From the NCBI GenBank assembly GCA_023078555.1, contig CM041200.1, positions 2,550,001 to 2,614,000 of the forward strand: a stretch of 64,000 nt of DNA. The letters run 5' to 3'. A program made the position numbers and the translations under genes. A model generated the notes under the pieces. The model worked only from the letters and a program-made list of their open reading frames with translations. It ran no database searches and was not told the DNA's origin. The number at the start of each line of letters is the position of its first letter. Position 1 is the first letter of the stretch. The DNA is from Ulva prolifera. Lineage: Eukaryota > Chlorophyta > Ulvophyceae > Ulvales > Ulvaceae. This document shows positions 23,924 to 35,643 of the stretch, in pieces.

Positions 23924-26900
23924 ATGGATGAAATCCGCAAGCGATTCCAGCAGCTGCAAGACCGCGGCGTCAGCATCAAGGCAGCGCTGGCCGAGATGCT
24001 CGGCACGGCAGGCTTCGTTCTCATCGGCCTGTTGACTGTGGTCTACGCCTCCACGGGACTCTCAGGTCAGCCCCGCACTGTTCGCGCTCGCACACACACA
24101 CGCCCCTCCTGCTTTTCACGCATTCCCACCGCCCCGTGCGTTGCTGCTGCTGCAATGCCGTACAATTCCGCCAGGGTGATGGCTCGAGCATGCATGATAT
24201 CGCTGCGTCGCGCGCGGGGCACGCCCGATTCGTCATGTTTTGACTGGCCGCTGACAATTCGTCATGCCGAATGTGTGGTCATGGCGTTTCGTCATTACCG
24301 GATCGCTGCTCGGCAGGCGCGCAAAGTGCAATTCATGCCGACAAACGCGAGGTGCCGCTGGGCAGCGCGGCGAGCGCTAGCGGAGCGTCCTCGCTGCGGC
24401 AGATGTGTAGCTGGAAACACCCGCGTGTAAATTTGGCGCGCGGGGTGTAGTGGGAAAAAATCTGCCGAGCGCTGCATGCGCCGTGGAGGCCTGTCAACGT
24501 GTCGACGAACAAAATCAAAAGCAGCATGGCAAGTGGCAGCAATGGCCACTTCCGTCGCGTCTGGTCAGCCCCGGACCGGATCTCGATCCGGACGGCAGCC
24601 CGGGCTTTCGGAATGTAAACGATTACGGCAATATCTCATTTCCGGACGGCAACAGGCTGGGGTATCTAGGCACCTGCAAAATCGAACAGCACAAAGGCAC
24701 CACCTTGCACATCTATGGCCAAGGCCAGACACGGCGTCACATATGCATGGACCGTGAGCCTGCCACCGCGACATGTGTCGTGCACGCATTGGATTCGTCC
24801 GTCAGCCAACGCATGAGGCGGTAGGGTGATGACCGGTCATCACCGGCACGCAGTCTTGTCTTCATACGAACACAGACGCATAGAACGCCAAGGTAGTTCG
24901 AGTCATCTGATGCATTCGCGCGCACACAGCTGGAGATCCCTAGCTGGGAGGCACAGTGTATATGCAGCTCGACAGTTGTATCTTCAGCAATGCATTTCTG
25001 GAGCAGTACCACGTATCTCTTGAGATACCTCAGGCCTATCGTGATTGCGGGATTCGGACACTCGAACTGACTTTCTTGATGCTCGAAACACATGCGGCCT
25101 GACGCATGCTGCCCGTCAGCTGGCCGGTGCACAACTTGACTGTTGTTTAAGTCATGTGATGAATCATCGAATCGTCTGGCTCACACAAATAGGGGTTTTG
25201 CCCAGTGGCCACTCAGCTCAGCAACCTCAGCTCGCGTGTCACAAACCCCACACGCAGGGAGGAGGTACTGTGCGCCGGGCGGCCTCAAGGCATTTCGTGT
25301 GACTCGGGATCTGAGTGCATTCGCTGTATGTCGCCCTGCAGCAGCAGGTGCGGTGCAGCCGGGTGTGCCACACGGACACAACCCGCAGCTGGGTGTGTGC
25401 TGGCCAATGCATGCATTCCAACGAGTGGCGTGATGTGCAGATCCGCTGGTCATCAACTTTGTGATTGCCTTTGCCTTTGGCATGGCAATCACCGTCATGG
25501 TGTACATGACCTGGTTCACCTCTGGTGCGCCCCCGATTGCTCCCCCTCCCCCTCCCCGCGTGACCCTGGCCGGTGCTGTGAATAGCCCGCACAAGCCCAT
25601 GCTCGCTGCACGAACGACAGCGTCTGCACCATCACTCTTCTGCTCAGCAGTCCGCCGGCCTCCTGGCATGCATGTTCCTGGCATAGGCAGCTGGGTTTGA
25701 AGAGGGTTCGAACAGGGTTGCTTGTCTAGCCATGCAATTGTGTGTCACTGCCACCTTGCCACCACAGGAAGCTTGACAAGGCTTCTCATGTATTTCAATG
25801 ATGCAATGCAGTTGGGCAATCACTGTCGGTGGTACTGTTTCATGCAGTACTAGTCCAAAATGCGTTGTGGTGAATTGACCGTAATGCATACCCCCTTCTG
25901 TGAGGGCCAGGGTAGCACTGCATCGACACGCCCGGGCCCCTGGCACACCCCTGGAAGCCCCACCCTAACCCCAGCTGGCTTCAGCAGCTCTGTGCAGAGC
26001 CCAGTGCGGTGTGCAGGCGGGCACCTGAACCCCGCGATCACGGCCGCGATGTGCGCCGCCGGCGTGACGACGCCGGTGCAGGCCATCGCGCACATCGTGG
26101 CGCAGTTTGTCGGCGGCATCATCGCCACCTTCCTGCTCATCGTCCTCGTGCCGCAGTCCGTGCTCAAGGGCACCCACCTCGGCGCCAACTTCGTGCCGGA
26201 CGACGGCCACCTGCTGCGCGCCTTCCTCGGTGCGCCCCCACACCCTGCCGCCGCCTGTGGCCGCTGCCGCCCGCAAGATGCCTGACCTACAGGTCACAAC
26301 ACACCCTAGCCGCATTACCCCGATGCTGCATCGCGTTTTGCTGCTGTGTGTGCGGTGCAGCGGCACGCCGATGCCCGAGCGCAGCTGTGCATGCATTCAC
26401 CTGCAGCACCTGATCGCCCGTGTTTATCGCCGCGAGCGAACGAGTCGCCGCGCGGCCTCCCCGCACTACCGCAGCATGGCTGCCGCTTCTACATGCCCCG
26501 AGGGCCCGGGCTGTGCGCCCTGTCAACTGCAGCGTCCTTACACTGAGTCCCTCCCCACGCGTTTCCTGCCAGTTCGGCCGCCGCGGCGTTTGTTGGCAAC
26601 CGGGGATGCCCACACCTCGGCGTTCCGAAGCGGCCAGTGCCGGCGCAGACGGCCGGTATGTCTCGCCAGCTGTGCATGCAGCCTCGGTGAGCGCCTTGTG
26701 AGCTTGCGTGGGCGCGTGCAGGGGAGATGATCGGCATGTTCATCATCATGCTCACCATCCTCGAGGTCGCGACGCACACCAAGTCGCAGGCCGGCAGCAC
26801 CACGCCGCTCGCCATCGGCCTCGTCTTCACTGTCTGCATCCTCGCCTTTGCGCCCGTCTCATCAGCGTCATTCAACCCCGCGCGCTCCCTGGGCCCCGCC

Positions 26901-27134
26901 CTCTTGTCGGGCCACGTCGTCCACATCATCATCTTCCTCACCGGGCCTGTCGCTGGAGCGCTGCTCGCGGTGCCGGTGCACCTCCTCTCGCTTGCGGGCT
27001 ACGACACTCGCACGCAGCCGGATGAGATGGTGCCCGGCGGCTCCCCGGAGGCATCGGCGGGTGGCCAGTCGCCGTCTGCGATCGCGGGGGATGTGGAGGA
27101 GGCTCTGCTTGGTGAGGCCGGCAACACTGCCTGA
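23924..27134 (+). CDS. Aquaporin (major intrinsic protein)
   Basis: Four exons are defined by clean splice sites: 23924-24065, 25441-25524, 26017-26229 and 26722-27134, giving 283 residues. All three introns are in phase 1. Both channel-lining motifs are intact: GGHLNPAIT opening exon 3 (loop B) and SFNPARSLGPAL in exon 4 (loop E, with the selectivity-filter Arg after NPA). The N-terminus has the MIP helix-1 motif AEMLGTAGFVLIG and a short cytosolic lead with a possible coiled segment. The C-terminal tail after helix 6 is polar and about 45 residues long. MIPs pass water, glycerol or other small neutral solutes through the plasma or an internal membrane; the substrate class cannot be read from what I checked. 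The first intron is long (1.4 kb) and I see no gene inside it. Confidence 0.95.
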
Positions 27135-28234
27135 GCGCGCGCCCCACGCGGCAGGTGACCTCGAGGTAGACTGATACGTAGCAGGGTGCGCAGATGCGGG
27201 CTGCTCCTGCGCTCAATGCTGCGGGCAAGCTGTGGGAGGTGTCTGTGTTCTGTGGAGGTGTTGGGCATCGCATTGTGTTCACGGCTGCTGGCGTGCATGC
27301 GTCATGCGACCCTGTACAAAGGGATCTGGGGGGTGGGTGCGGGCGGCTGGGGCGCGAAGGCCGCTGCGCAGCACCGTGCGAGGCCTGCTGAAGTCTTGGT
27401 GGAGGATGGCCTGGCCAGCGGGAGGGGCTGGGTGATGGCGCATGCGCAGGTGCGCCGAATAATACTGCGTGGTATCTATGCCCTGCGCTCGGGCATGAGT
27501 TTTGGCTGTTTTTGAGCTTTTTGGGCTTCTTTATTGGATTTGCAGTGTGGAGCTCGCCTAGTAGAGGTTGTCTCAGCTGCCGCATCGTGTAGGACATCGT
27601 AGTGGTCTCACAAGGGCGCCTCTTGTAACAGGTGCAGCTCATCGCGGTACATTGCAAGTCGCATGCCTGCTAGCTGTGCCCCTGATGACCTGCGGGTGTG
27701 AGCGACTGTTGTGAATCTCGTTGCACCTTACCGGGTAGTCCTGTGTGTCATACACGATGGAGATCCAGGTGAACACGCAAGCCCGTCATATGCTGATCAT
27801 CCGGTCCCATTGTCACCAGGTATGGCTACCAGTGCTGTCGACGTTCACGATGCCATGTTCGTGGCCCTGAAAATGCCTGACCTGTACCGTGTCCACGCCC
27901 ACCACCTAACAGTCCCCGTCTACATTGCGTTCACGTGGGACCGGTTCCTCTGCACGCGGCTGCAGACGGCAGCAAGTGAACCATCATTTCCGCGTGAGGT
28001 CGGTGTCGATGTTCGCATTCACAACCGAGCTGCTCGACACACAAGCCAATCAAACGAATGATGCAAATTCCGGATCTGCACAACTTTGCTACATCTTCGG
28101 GCCTTGTATAAGTAGCAGTGGCTGTGCATGCCTGTGATGTTGGCAGTGTTACCCTTCGCTCCCAGGCATGCCTGAGAGCAAGCGTCGTTCGCCAGTGGTT
28201 GATCTAGGCTTGTTCACACAAAGTACTGTACAGC
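27135..28234. other. Intergenic, aquaporin to RMI1
   Basis: A TGTAA near 27624 lies about 490 bases after the aquaporin stop. An open stretch at 27711-28061 (116 codons) encodes nothing I recognise; it might be an upstream exon of RMI1 but has no homology that supports this. Confidence 0.3.
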
Positions 28235-30864
28235 ATGAATTCCGGAGTCTCGCAGCTTCAAGATCTACTGGGCATCAAACTGGAGGATGCCTGGGTCCAG
28301 AGGTCGGTGCATGGCAACGTCGACCGGGATACCCTGCTGAAAGCCTTCCTCCTGTCAGATATGGCGGAATCATCAGCGGGATGTCTTCCTGTAGACTGGC
28401 AGGTCCGTGATGTGTGGAGTGGAAATGGACTGAACGCAGCCTTGAGTAGATCTGTCTTGCAGCTGAATCTGGCTTCATCGGATGCAGAAACAACCGCAGC
28501 TGCAAGGCACATTTGTTCTACAACTCAATGAAGTCGTCAACATCGCGGCTCCTGTGAGAGACAGGTGTCCATCTGCCTATGCTAATATGTGACTGCTGCA
28601 AGCAGCACCTGGCCCCCCTCACGCTCCGTGTTGCTCAGGTACAAGCCAGACGCCGGGAGGCGCTGTTTGAAGCTGCATCTAACAGATGGTATGCGTATCC
28701 TTAGATGATCTGTACTCAAGTCATGCACACCTGCATTGTTCACCGGCAGACTGAGTGCAGGAAAGAACACTGCGTGGGCGATTGAATTATCTCCGTGTGG
28801 GGCACTGAACTGTAACATTGCGGCCGGATGTAAGGTAATTTTGAAGAACCCAGTGATTCACCGGGGCTGCTTCATGCTCATGGGAGCTTGCATCCAATGC
28901 CTGGGTGGGCATGTACAACGCCTAGAAGCGGCAAGGCAACGGCTGCTGGAGCACTGGAATCAGCCCCTTGGCTGCAGTCTGCTGTCTGTACAAGTATGCC
29001 TATGTATCAGATCGTTGCTCCTGGTCTGCTTGGACGCAGATGGAATAACTTCCGATGTTGCAGGAGCGCCGGACATTCCCGCAGTTGATGCAAGAGGCAA
29101 CACAGGCAGCATGGCCCCCCTGCCATCAAATGGTCATGCAGCCAAACGTCCAACATCAAGCAGCCATGGTGCAGCAGCAGCAGCATCAGGTAGCATCACA
29201 TCATGCTGCTGGGCCTGGTGCAATCTTGATGGCTGACACCGCATCGGGTGTCTCAATTCCTGGGCATCATGCACCTGGGCATGCCAGCGCAGCAATGGCC
29301 CAAAGCCATGCCGCATCTGGTCAACTGCAGGCAGTGCGTCTCCCAGCAGTTCCTGGCACTGCCGTCTCCGCGAGCGCTGCTCCTGCAACACCAGCTGCCG
29401 CTGCACATGCGCATCCTACAGCACCACCGTATCCTACACCTCCTGTTTCTGGTGCGGGAGTGCAGGGTGCTGGGTCAGGCCTCCATCAAGGAGGTTCCTG
29501 CATGCTTCAGGCTAGGCAGGCGGCACATCACAGCCAGCCGAGTGGTGTCCGACAAGCAGGCAGGGGGTCTGGTATTGTGTATGGAACGGTTGGATCAGCG
29601 GGCCAGCCGCAGGGACCGCGATCTTCAGGGCAGGCAACACTGCAGTATCACAGCCGGCAGTCGACAACCCAGCACCGCGCGGCCATTCCCAGTAGTGACA
29701 GACCCATGACTGACGCGGTCACAACAGCGAACGTGGCAAACTTTCACTCACCGGCAGGCACTAGCGCACTGATGCCTGGCAAACATACATATGCGCAGCC
29801 TTTTGCACCCGAATCTGGGGGGCACCAGGCCGGTCTATGTGATGTTATCATGATCGACTCTGATGATGATGAACCTGCAATGATGTCTCCCGGCAAGTCG
29901 CAACCGACCGTGGGGCGGAATGTAAGAGCATCGCATCTCCCTGGGCAAGCTGTGGGTGCTCCTGCTACGGTGCTGCCAGGGCACTGCGTGCTGGGGCGTG
30001 CACCTTGCGAGGACTTGGCGGTGTTGAGATCATCTGATTGCAATGCTGGGGCGCCCGGCCAAGATGACTCTGATGATGAGGCACCGCTACTGTGTAGACC
30101 ACGAAAGTTGCCAGGTCACAAGCACAGCCCGTCACTCCATTGCACCGGACCTGAAAATGTAGGTCAGCTCAACAGGGAAAATCGTAGGGTTTTACTGAAG
30201 AACTCAATGGCAGAAGCTGCGGATGCAGCCATTTCGCATGCCGAGTATACATTGCAGGTATAGTTCCAGGCCCACCTTGTCATTTCTCGATGCGATACAG
30301 CATGTGTTGGGAGTAGCTTGACAATGGATTCACAGGTGTTCTTGGCGCAGGTGCCTGCATCATTTCATGCTACTGAAATGTGCTTGTTTGATGACCAAGG
30401 TGCATGTAAAGTAGAATTTGATATAGTGGGGAAGATTAATGATGGATGTTGGGAGTGCGATGGCGTTATCAAGCCAGAATTCTTGTCTGCCTGCGGTATG
30501 GTCCCTGTACCTGAACAGCCAGGACCTGCTTTGCTCTTTGTCATTTTGCACTGCAGTATCTGCTCATACCCTGGAAAAGGTTCAAAACGTGAAAGCTGAC
30601 CAAACTTTCAGCCTGAACTGTGATTTCTTTGTAAAAGCTATTTGACATGCAGGCTTGGGGAGTGGCCCTGCAGACTTCATAGCTGCCACCAACAAATTTG
30701 CGGAAATCAATCCTGAGCAAGATGCGTACCAGGCCCCAGAGTATCAACGAATGGACTTTGTATTATCACAGTTAAAAAGTTATGGCACTTTGTTAGTAGA
30801 ACGGCGACACGGCAGATGGCACGTTGCCCTCCCGATGGCAGCTGTTACATCAGTGTCAACATAA
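28235..30864 (+). CDS. RMI1: RecQ-mediated genome instability protein 1 (RMI1)
   Basis: The first exon (ATG at 28235) resembles the RMI1 N-terminal helices, with LLKAFLLSDM matching the WLLTDL region of animal RMI1. After two introns comes the OB-fold signature: AGCKVILKNPVIHRGCFMLM then CLGGHVQRLE, against PGTKxxLxxxxxxxGxLLL and VLGGEVxxL in the family. A long disordered, Gln/Ser/Pro-rich segment (29055-30250) follows, then a final region (30324-30864, intron from about 30496 to 30652) compatible with the second OB-fold that binds RMI2. RMI1 is the scaffold of the RecQ helicase-topoisomerase III complex, which dissolves double Holliday junctions in the nucleus. The exon count (about six) and the exact start are inferred. 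A SUMO-interacting-type motif lies in the linker. Confidence 0.8.
29836..29878 (+). other. Candidate SUMO-interacting motif in RMI1
   Basis: The linker contains CDVIMIDSDDDEP: a hydrophobic core V-I-x-I followed by Asp/Ser/Asp-rich residues, which is the textbook form of a SIM with an acidic, phosphorylatable tail. A second acidic cluster, DDSDDEAP, follows near 30064. Function is inferred from motif form only. Confidence 0.5.
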
Positions 30865-31008
30865 GCAGGAGCTAGCATTCCAATGACTGCAAAGGATCGA
30901 CATTAGCACAATAATGCTCAATAGTGCTTTCCGATGTACAGGAACCTTGCGACAACGTATGACTGGTCAGCACATGATCTTGTGTAAGTACCAGGCCTTT
31001 CACAACGT

Positions 31009-32473
31009 TCAACGCCGTGTTTGTGCTCGGGCCGCATGCCTTGACAGATAAATCATATTGCTCCCAGGCTTGTCTGTGCGCCTTGTCTTCACGCCCATGA
31101 AAACCTTGCCCCATGGAGTCTTTCGGTTCTTCTTCGCCTTGCCACCAAGAGGATGGTCATATGGGTTGGTAGCGATGGCACGTGTCGTGGGCCGTATGCC
31201 CAGGTGCCGGGATATGCCAGCCTTCCCGAGATTCCGATTGAAATGCTGTGCATTACCTACGCTACCGACTGTTGCGCAGCACTGGCTGCTAACAAACCTT
31301 TGCTCACCTGCAGTCAGAGCCGTCTGAGCCTGCTTGCTTGTCACAACACAGCATTGCGCCACTCTCTCGCTACTTACATGTCACAGAATTGACGCTAAGC
31401 CGCAGCACCTGCCACAAAATCTCATGGAGCCAGCATTGCGCATCACAAAGAGTCATCATGCTGTATGGTGGGGCTTACCTGAAGGAAGCATCAGGAGCGT
31501 CCAGCCATCGTCACCATTCTTGACCAGTGTTGCAGATGTTCCAGCTGCACGGCAGAGCGAACCACCAGCACCTGGCCGCAACTCGACGTTATGGATAGTC
31601 GATCCTGTTGGCAGATCACGGAGTACCTTAGTCATGCCGACCTTGATCGGAGCATCTGCTCGTGAACTGATGGTGTCCCCAGCACCTATGCCGCTCGGAG
31701 CCAATATATAGCGATGATTACGGGCCTCACGGTCCCCAGGAAGAGGAGCATCTGCATCGACACGGCATGATTGCGCTGTTTCAAAATCTACCTTGCTCGA
31801 AGTATGCAAAACCCAGCTGATCTGCTGCAGCGTACCTGCGCCAGGAGGGACAGCGTGTTCTATGAGAGCTATGCGTGCATTTCTGTTCGGATCGTATTCT
31901 ATTCGCTTGACGATGCTTTCACATTTGTCATCGCGTTTGAAGTCAACTAATCGGTAGAGGCGTTTGTGCCCACCGCCTTGATGCCATACAGTGATGCGCC
32001 CTGTATTGCTTCGGCCACCTGCTTTGCTCAAACCTTCCGTCAGAGGCTTGAACGGCTTCCCGTTCCATAGATTATACCGGTCCACGGTGATGCGGTGTCT
32101 CTGCCCAGGGGATGTAGGCTTCCACACTTTCAGGCCTGAACAGCACATGCAATCAGGAATACAATTGGTCCGCGTCAACATTGTTGGCCCACCCACAGTC
32201 CGGCCATCGCATGTATACATCACAACATTGCATGGGTAGGGTAGCAGTCTCTGATCACTTACGATCTGGAGGGTGGTAGAATCTGGCATGTGGACACCTG
32301 CCATGTAGCAGGTCCGTTTGAAACGCTGGTGTGTACCTACACCGCCGTCTTAGATGGGTGAACGCATCCAACAGCACCTTTGACTGACCAATGACGCTCT
32401 GCCCTGCACCGAGGGCCAATACGGACGCGGAGAGCTGGTGTGCTGCCGTAAGTGCCGCGCCATACATGTTCAC
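31009..32473 (-). CDS. rpl2: Mitochondrial ribosomal protein uL2 (L2), nuclear-encoded
   Basis: Exons 32473-32263, 32135-31479 and 31307-31009 join in phase 1 twice and give 388 residues. Exon 1 is a presequence-like leader, low in acidic residues and rich in Arg, Ala, Ser and Leu, which fits mitochondrial import. Exon 2 starts the conserved part: RYNLWNGKPFKPLTEGLSK, GGRSNTGRITVWHQGGGHKR, EYDPNRNARIALIEH, then IHNVELRPGAGG and RAAGT. Exon 3 carries the peptidyl-transferase-supporting C-terminus, with NPYDHPLGGK in place of bacterial NPVDHPHGGG, and ends with a basic tail. uL2 is a core large-subunit protein needed for subunit joining and peptide bond formation. The leader and the mitochondrial-style divergence argue for the mitoribosome rather than the plastid. 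Its stop lies 145 bases from the RMI1 stop, so the genes converge tightly. Confidence 0.92.
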
Positions 32474-33023
32474 TATCCTGCAATTTCAGGGCGAAACATT
32501 CGTGGGGCTGACATTCAATTGAGTAGCCCTGCATAGCTATTGCAGTTGTCCTGCGGCCCAACATGCAGTTTCATGCGCGGGCTCTCATGAACCGGTAGTC
32601 CGTGTAGCCACTCAATATACCGACGTGGTGCACAAGCAATCGTGCCCCGCTATGGAAGCTCTTGGTAACACGTGCTTCACCGAGTTCAGCTGGCGATAGT
32701 GTCAATGCATATGTACCCAAAATCAGCTGGTCGCCACTGGCAAACTATGTGTCTTTGTAGTGAACCCCAATCCCACATGTGCGAACATCCTGCTTTTACA
32801 CATCCTCTCTCTGGAATATATGCAGCAAAAAGTCTTTCACAGCAGCATAAACTAGTCAGCGCAACATGGGCCAGTCGCTGCATCCGATTCCCCCCTGCAT
32901 TTGTTGAGGGGGACTGGCAACTTCGCTGCTACATAATCCTCACGGCCAGCTGGTAAAGTATTGCAATACAAGTTGCTCAGGCTTCATTATTATTCAGTCC
33001 GCACACACTGTAACATCTGACTG
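32474..33023. other. Intergenic between uL2m and IQUB
   Basis: This holds the uL2m promoter and the 3' end of IQUB, both on the minus strand. I looked on the minus strand for an exon matching the extra C-terminal part of animal IQUB and did not find one. Confidence 0.35.
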
Positions 33024-35643
33024 TCAGGAACCTGCAGCAAGTGCTGCTCCGCGTTGCAAATATGCTGCCGGCTCTGATGGAATGACCTGCAGGGCGGCTG
33101 CTTCTGGATTGAACTCTGGTGTTTCAACAAATGCGAGGAAAAGTGCTGCAATGCGCTTTCGTAGGCCCTCTACGCTCTTGGCGCTGCGCCCTCGGTTCAG
33201 CAGGTCGGCCTCTCTGTCAATCTGCATGTACTAGTGTGAGCCTGTCGGGTCTTGTAGCATGCACGTTCCCTTGCCATAGTGCAGCATCACCGCACCAGAT
33301 CAACTATCTCGCGTGTCAGGTTGCAGTCAAACTCTTTCACTGTCCACTTGACGTGTAACAGCACATCTAGGCGCTGTTGCAGCTTGGCTAGTGGCATCGT
33401 TAGGCCATGGTACAAGTGCATGAGTTCGCGCGCCCGTGTGGTGAGTGGCGTATGCACATTCACAGCCTTGCCATTCTTCAGCGGCCAGACCTTTGGGCTC
33501 CCGAGTGTCCGGAGTGTTTTGTCGATTCGCTGCGTTTTGTTGGCGTTCAGTGCTGCCCGCTTGAGACGATCCACAGTCTGCAGCAACCTTACCTCCTGCA
33601 CACACAAGCCGCTGACAACTGAAGCGTCAGCCCAGGCCTGTGGATCTGCAATTTTGGACCGGTGAAAGCCTGTGATAGATGTGTGAGATTCATGTGCATG
33701 TGCATCACAGCCATCATGCCAGCCTACTGCTGCAGTTTCTCAAGGAATTCTGAAACAATTTCAGGATGTTGAGACCACGCCAGGCAGATGTTGTTCATTC
33801 AGCAAATGCAGATTTGGATCCCAAAGGTTCTGATTGCTTGCCTTCTGAAGCAAGGCTTGCATGGCTGCCTTGCGCTGAGCTGGAGGGAGGCCTGAGGCCT
33901 CAATTGTGCGGGTCTCCTGAAGCCGCCAGGCCTCAAGCTCGTTGTATAAAACCTCAAAGTCCTCACTTGTACGAGGCCGCATGCGTCTTTCAATCTCCCG
34001 CTTACGTCGTGCCTCCGACCTTTGTGAGTCCTTCTGTGCTTGTTGTGCCAAGAACGCATTCAGCTCGTCCCGGGCCTTCCGCAAGCAAGCGGCGCGCCGG
34101 CGAGCGAGAAAACCACGAGCGTATTGCTGAATCACAACAGCCTGCTTCATGTGCAGTCTGCAATGCAGCCGCTGTCAAGTGCAGTGGTGCTGCTACCCAC
34201 GCAAAGTCACAGTGGCACGCACACAATGATGAGGTCAAGAGAAACAGTATGTCCACAAACCATTGGTTGGGCGCGACCTTTCCTGCTCCTCTGATGTAAA
34301 GTAGCTACCAATATCAACTACTCTGTCGCTTGTGTCATCTAGAATCAGATTAGGCCGAGGCATCTGTGTAGCAAATTCACGCACATTTTGTGTGCCGCGA
34401 GATTTGACTTCAACAGTCTGGGCCTCCCTACAACACCGTTTTGTTGGCTGCCTCCTCTGTCCAATTTGAGCAGTTTGGCTGCAAGCATGGTGGTAAATTG
34501 TTCCATTGTCTTTATGTCTGTAGCCACCAAGGTAAGCTTTCTGTGTCGCCTGGCGAGAATCAATGGACACTGTCACCAGGCGCTTCGGTGAGTCCGGGTC
34601 ATTGTCCACCTGGGCAATTGAACCTCATCAATAACGTTTGTGCCATATATGTGTTTGTGGTGTTGAGATGTGCTGAACCTTGGTGAAGAGTGATAGTGAG
34701 TTCAAACACGTACCACTACTTGCAGCTGCACTGGGGTTGCAGGTGCTGAGAGATCAACAGTGTCGACCATGCTACTCTGCCTTATGTGGGCCACGATAGG
34801 AATATCACCTGCACCGTCAGTGTTGCTCGGCAACACCATTCCACCGGAGAATTGCTGCCCTGCAATCTTGATCTCCACAGCGCCGGGTTGTTTATTCAAA
34901 CGCCGTGCCAGCATATCAACAATGCCCGCTGCAGAAGTGTTGTCTTCAGGAACATCAAGAACCATGGTTCCAGTTTCACCAGATTGCTGAACTTGCACAG
35001 TGATTTGAACGTAGGGACCATTTTTTGATTCGCCAGGGCAAACTGCTGACGCGTGGTGAGCAAGGGAAGGTTCAGCAGCTAAGCTGTGCTCTCTCGTAGA
35101 GGAAACGTCTTGATCATCTGCTACATCAGGGGACAATGAGATGTCCCGTGTGAATTCATGCATGGTTTCGACAGCATCAGTGGACACTGCAGCCAATTGG
35201 TGTCCTGGGCCCAGGTTTTCATGATGTGGGCCTGCTAACGTCTCGTCCACATCAGCAGGCATAGCAGCAATAGCATCATTTTGTGCAATGACGGGAGCTT
35301 GGTGTTCCCCACTGCCATTCTGGTTGCCATTGAACGCCCCTGGACCATCTGAGTCAGCGGAACGCCTCGTTTCCTCAGCCCCCTGACTGGCTGCCATGTA
35401 CGTTGCTGATGGTCCGATTGTCCCCTGTCCATCAGCATTCGCGTTGGCGTCGTTACGACCAGTGTGAGATCCATTGGTTTCCGGGGCCTGAACATCTTCA
35501 GTCTCAGTGCTGCCAGGTAAGCCGTCTTCAAGCTCGTGCGCAGCATCTCCGCCATCAACAGCAGACATTGCATTGCGGTTTTGATCGCTGCTTGCAGACT
35601 CTGATTCATTGAACGACGGGACCTGATTCGCCTCGGACGACAT
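33024..35643 (-). CDS. IQUB: IQ motif and ubiquitin-like domain protein (IQUB; ciliary radial-spoke-associated)
   Basis: About five exons read from 35643 down. An acidic, disordered N-terminus (35643-35050) leads to a ubiquitin-like fold (YVQITVQV to IPIVAHIR, about 35020-34775). Next comes YLGGYRHKDNGTIYHHA (34609-34250), a hallmark of IQUB. An IQ motif follows (VVIQQYARGFLARRR, near 34135), then the SEDFEVLYNELEAWR helix, and the block KWTVKEFDCNLTREIVDLV joined to DREADLLNRG and GLRKRIAALFL. All of these match animal IQUB in the same order. IQUB attaches to radial spoke RS1 in motile cilia; Chlamydomonas has a counterpart. The protein stops shortly after NPEAAALQVIPSEP, so the long C-terminal part of vertebrate IQUB appears absent. 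Exon edges are approximate. Confidence 0.88.

Noticed and set aside
32686-32883. Cys-containing minus-strand frame as a missing C-terminal exon of IQUB
   Set aside because: The cysteine spacing does not match the CxxC pair of vertebrate IQUB and the frame has no supported splice to the preceding exon.
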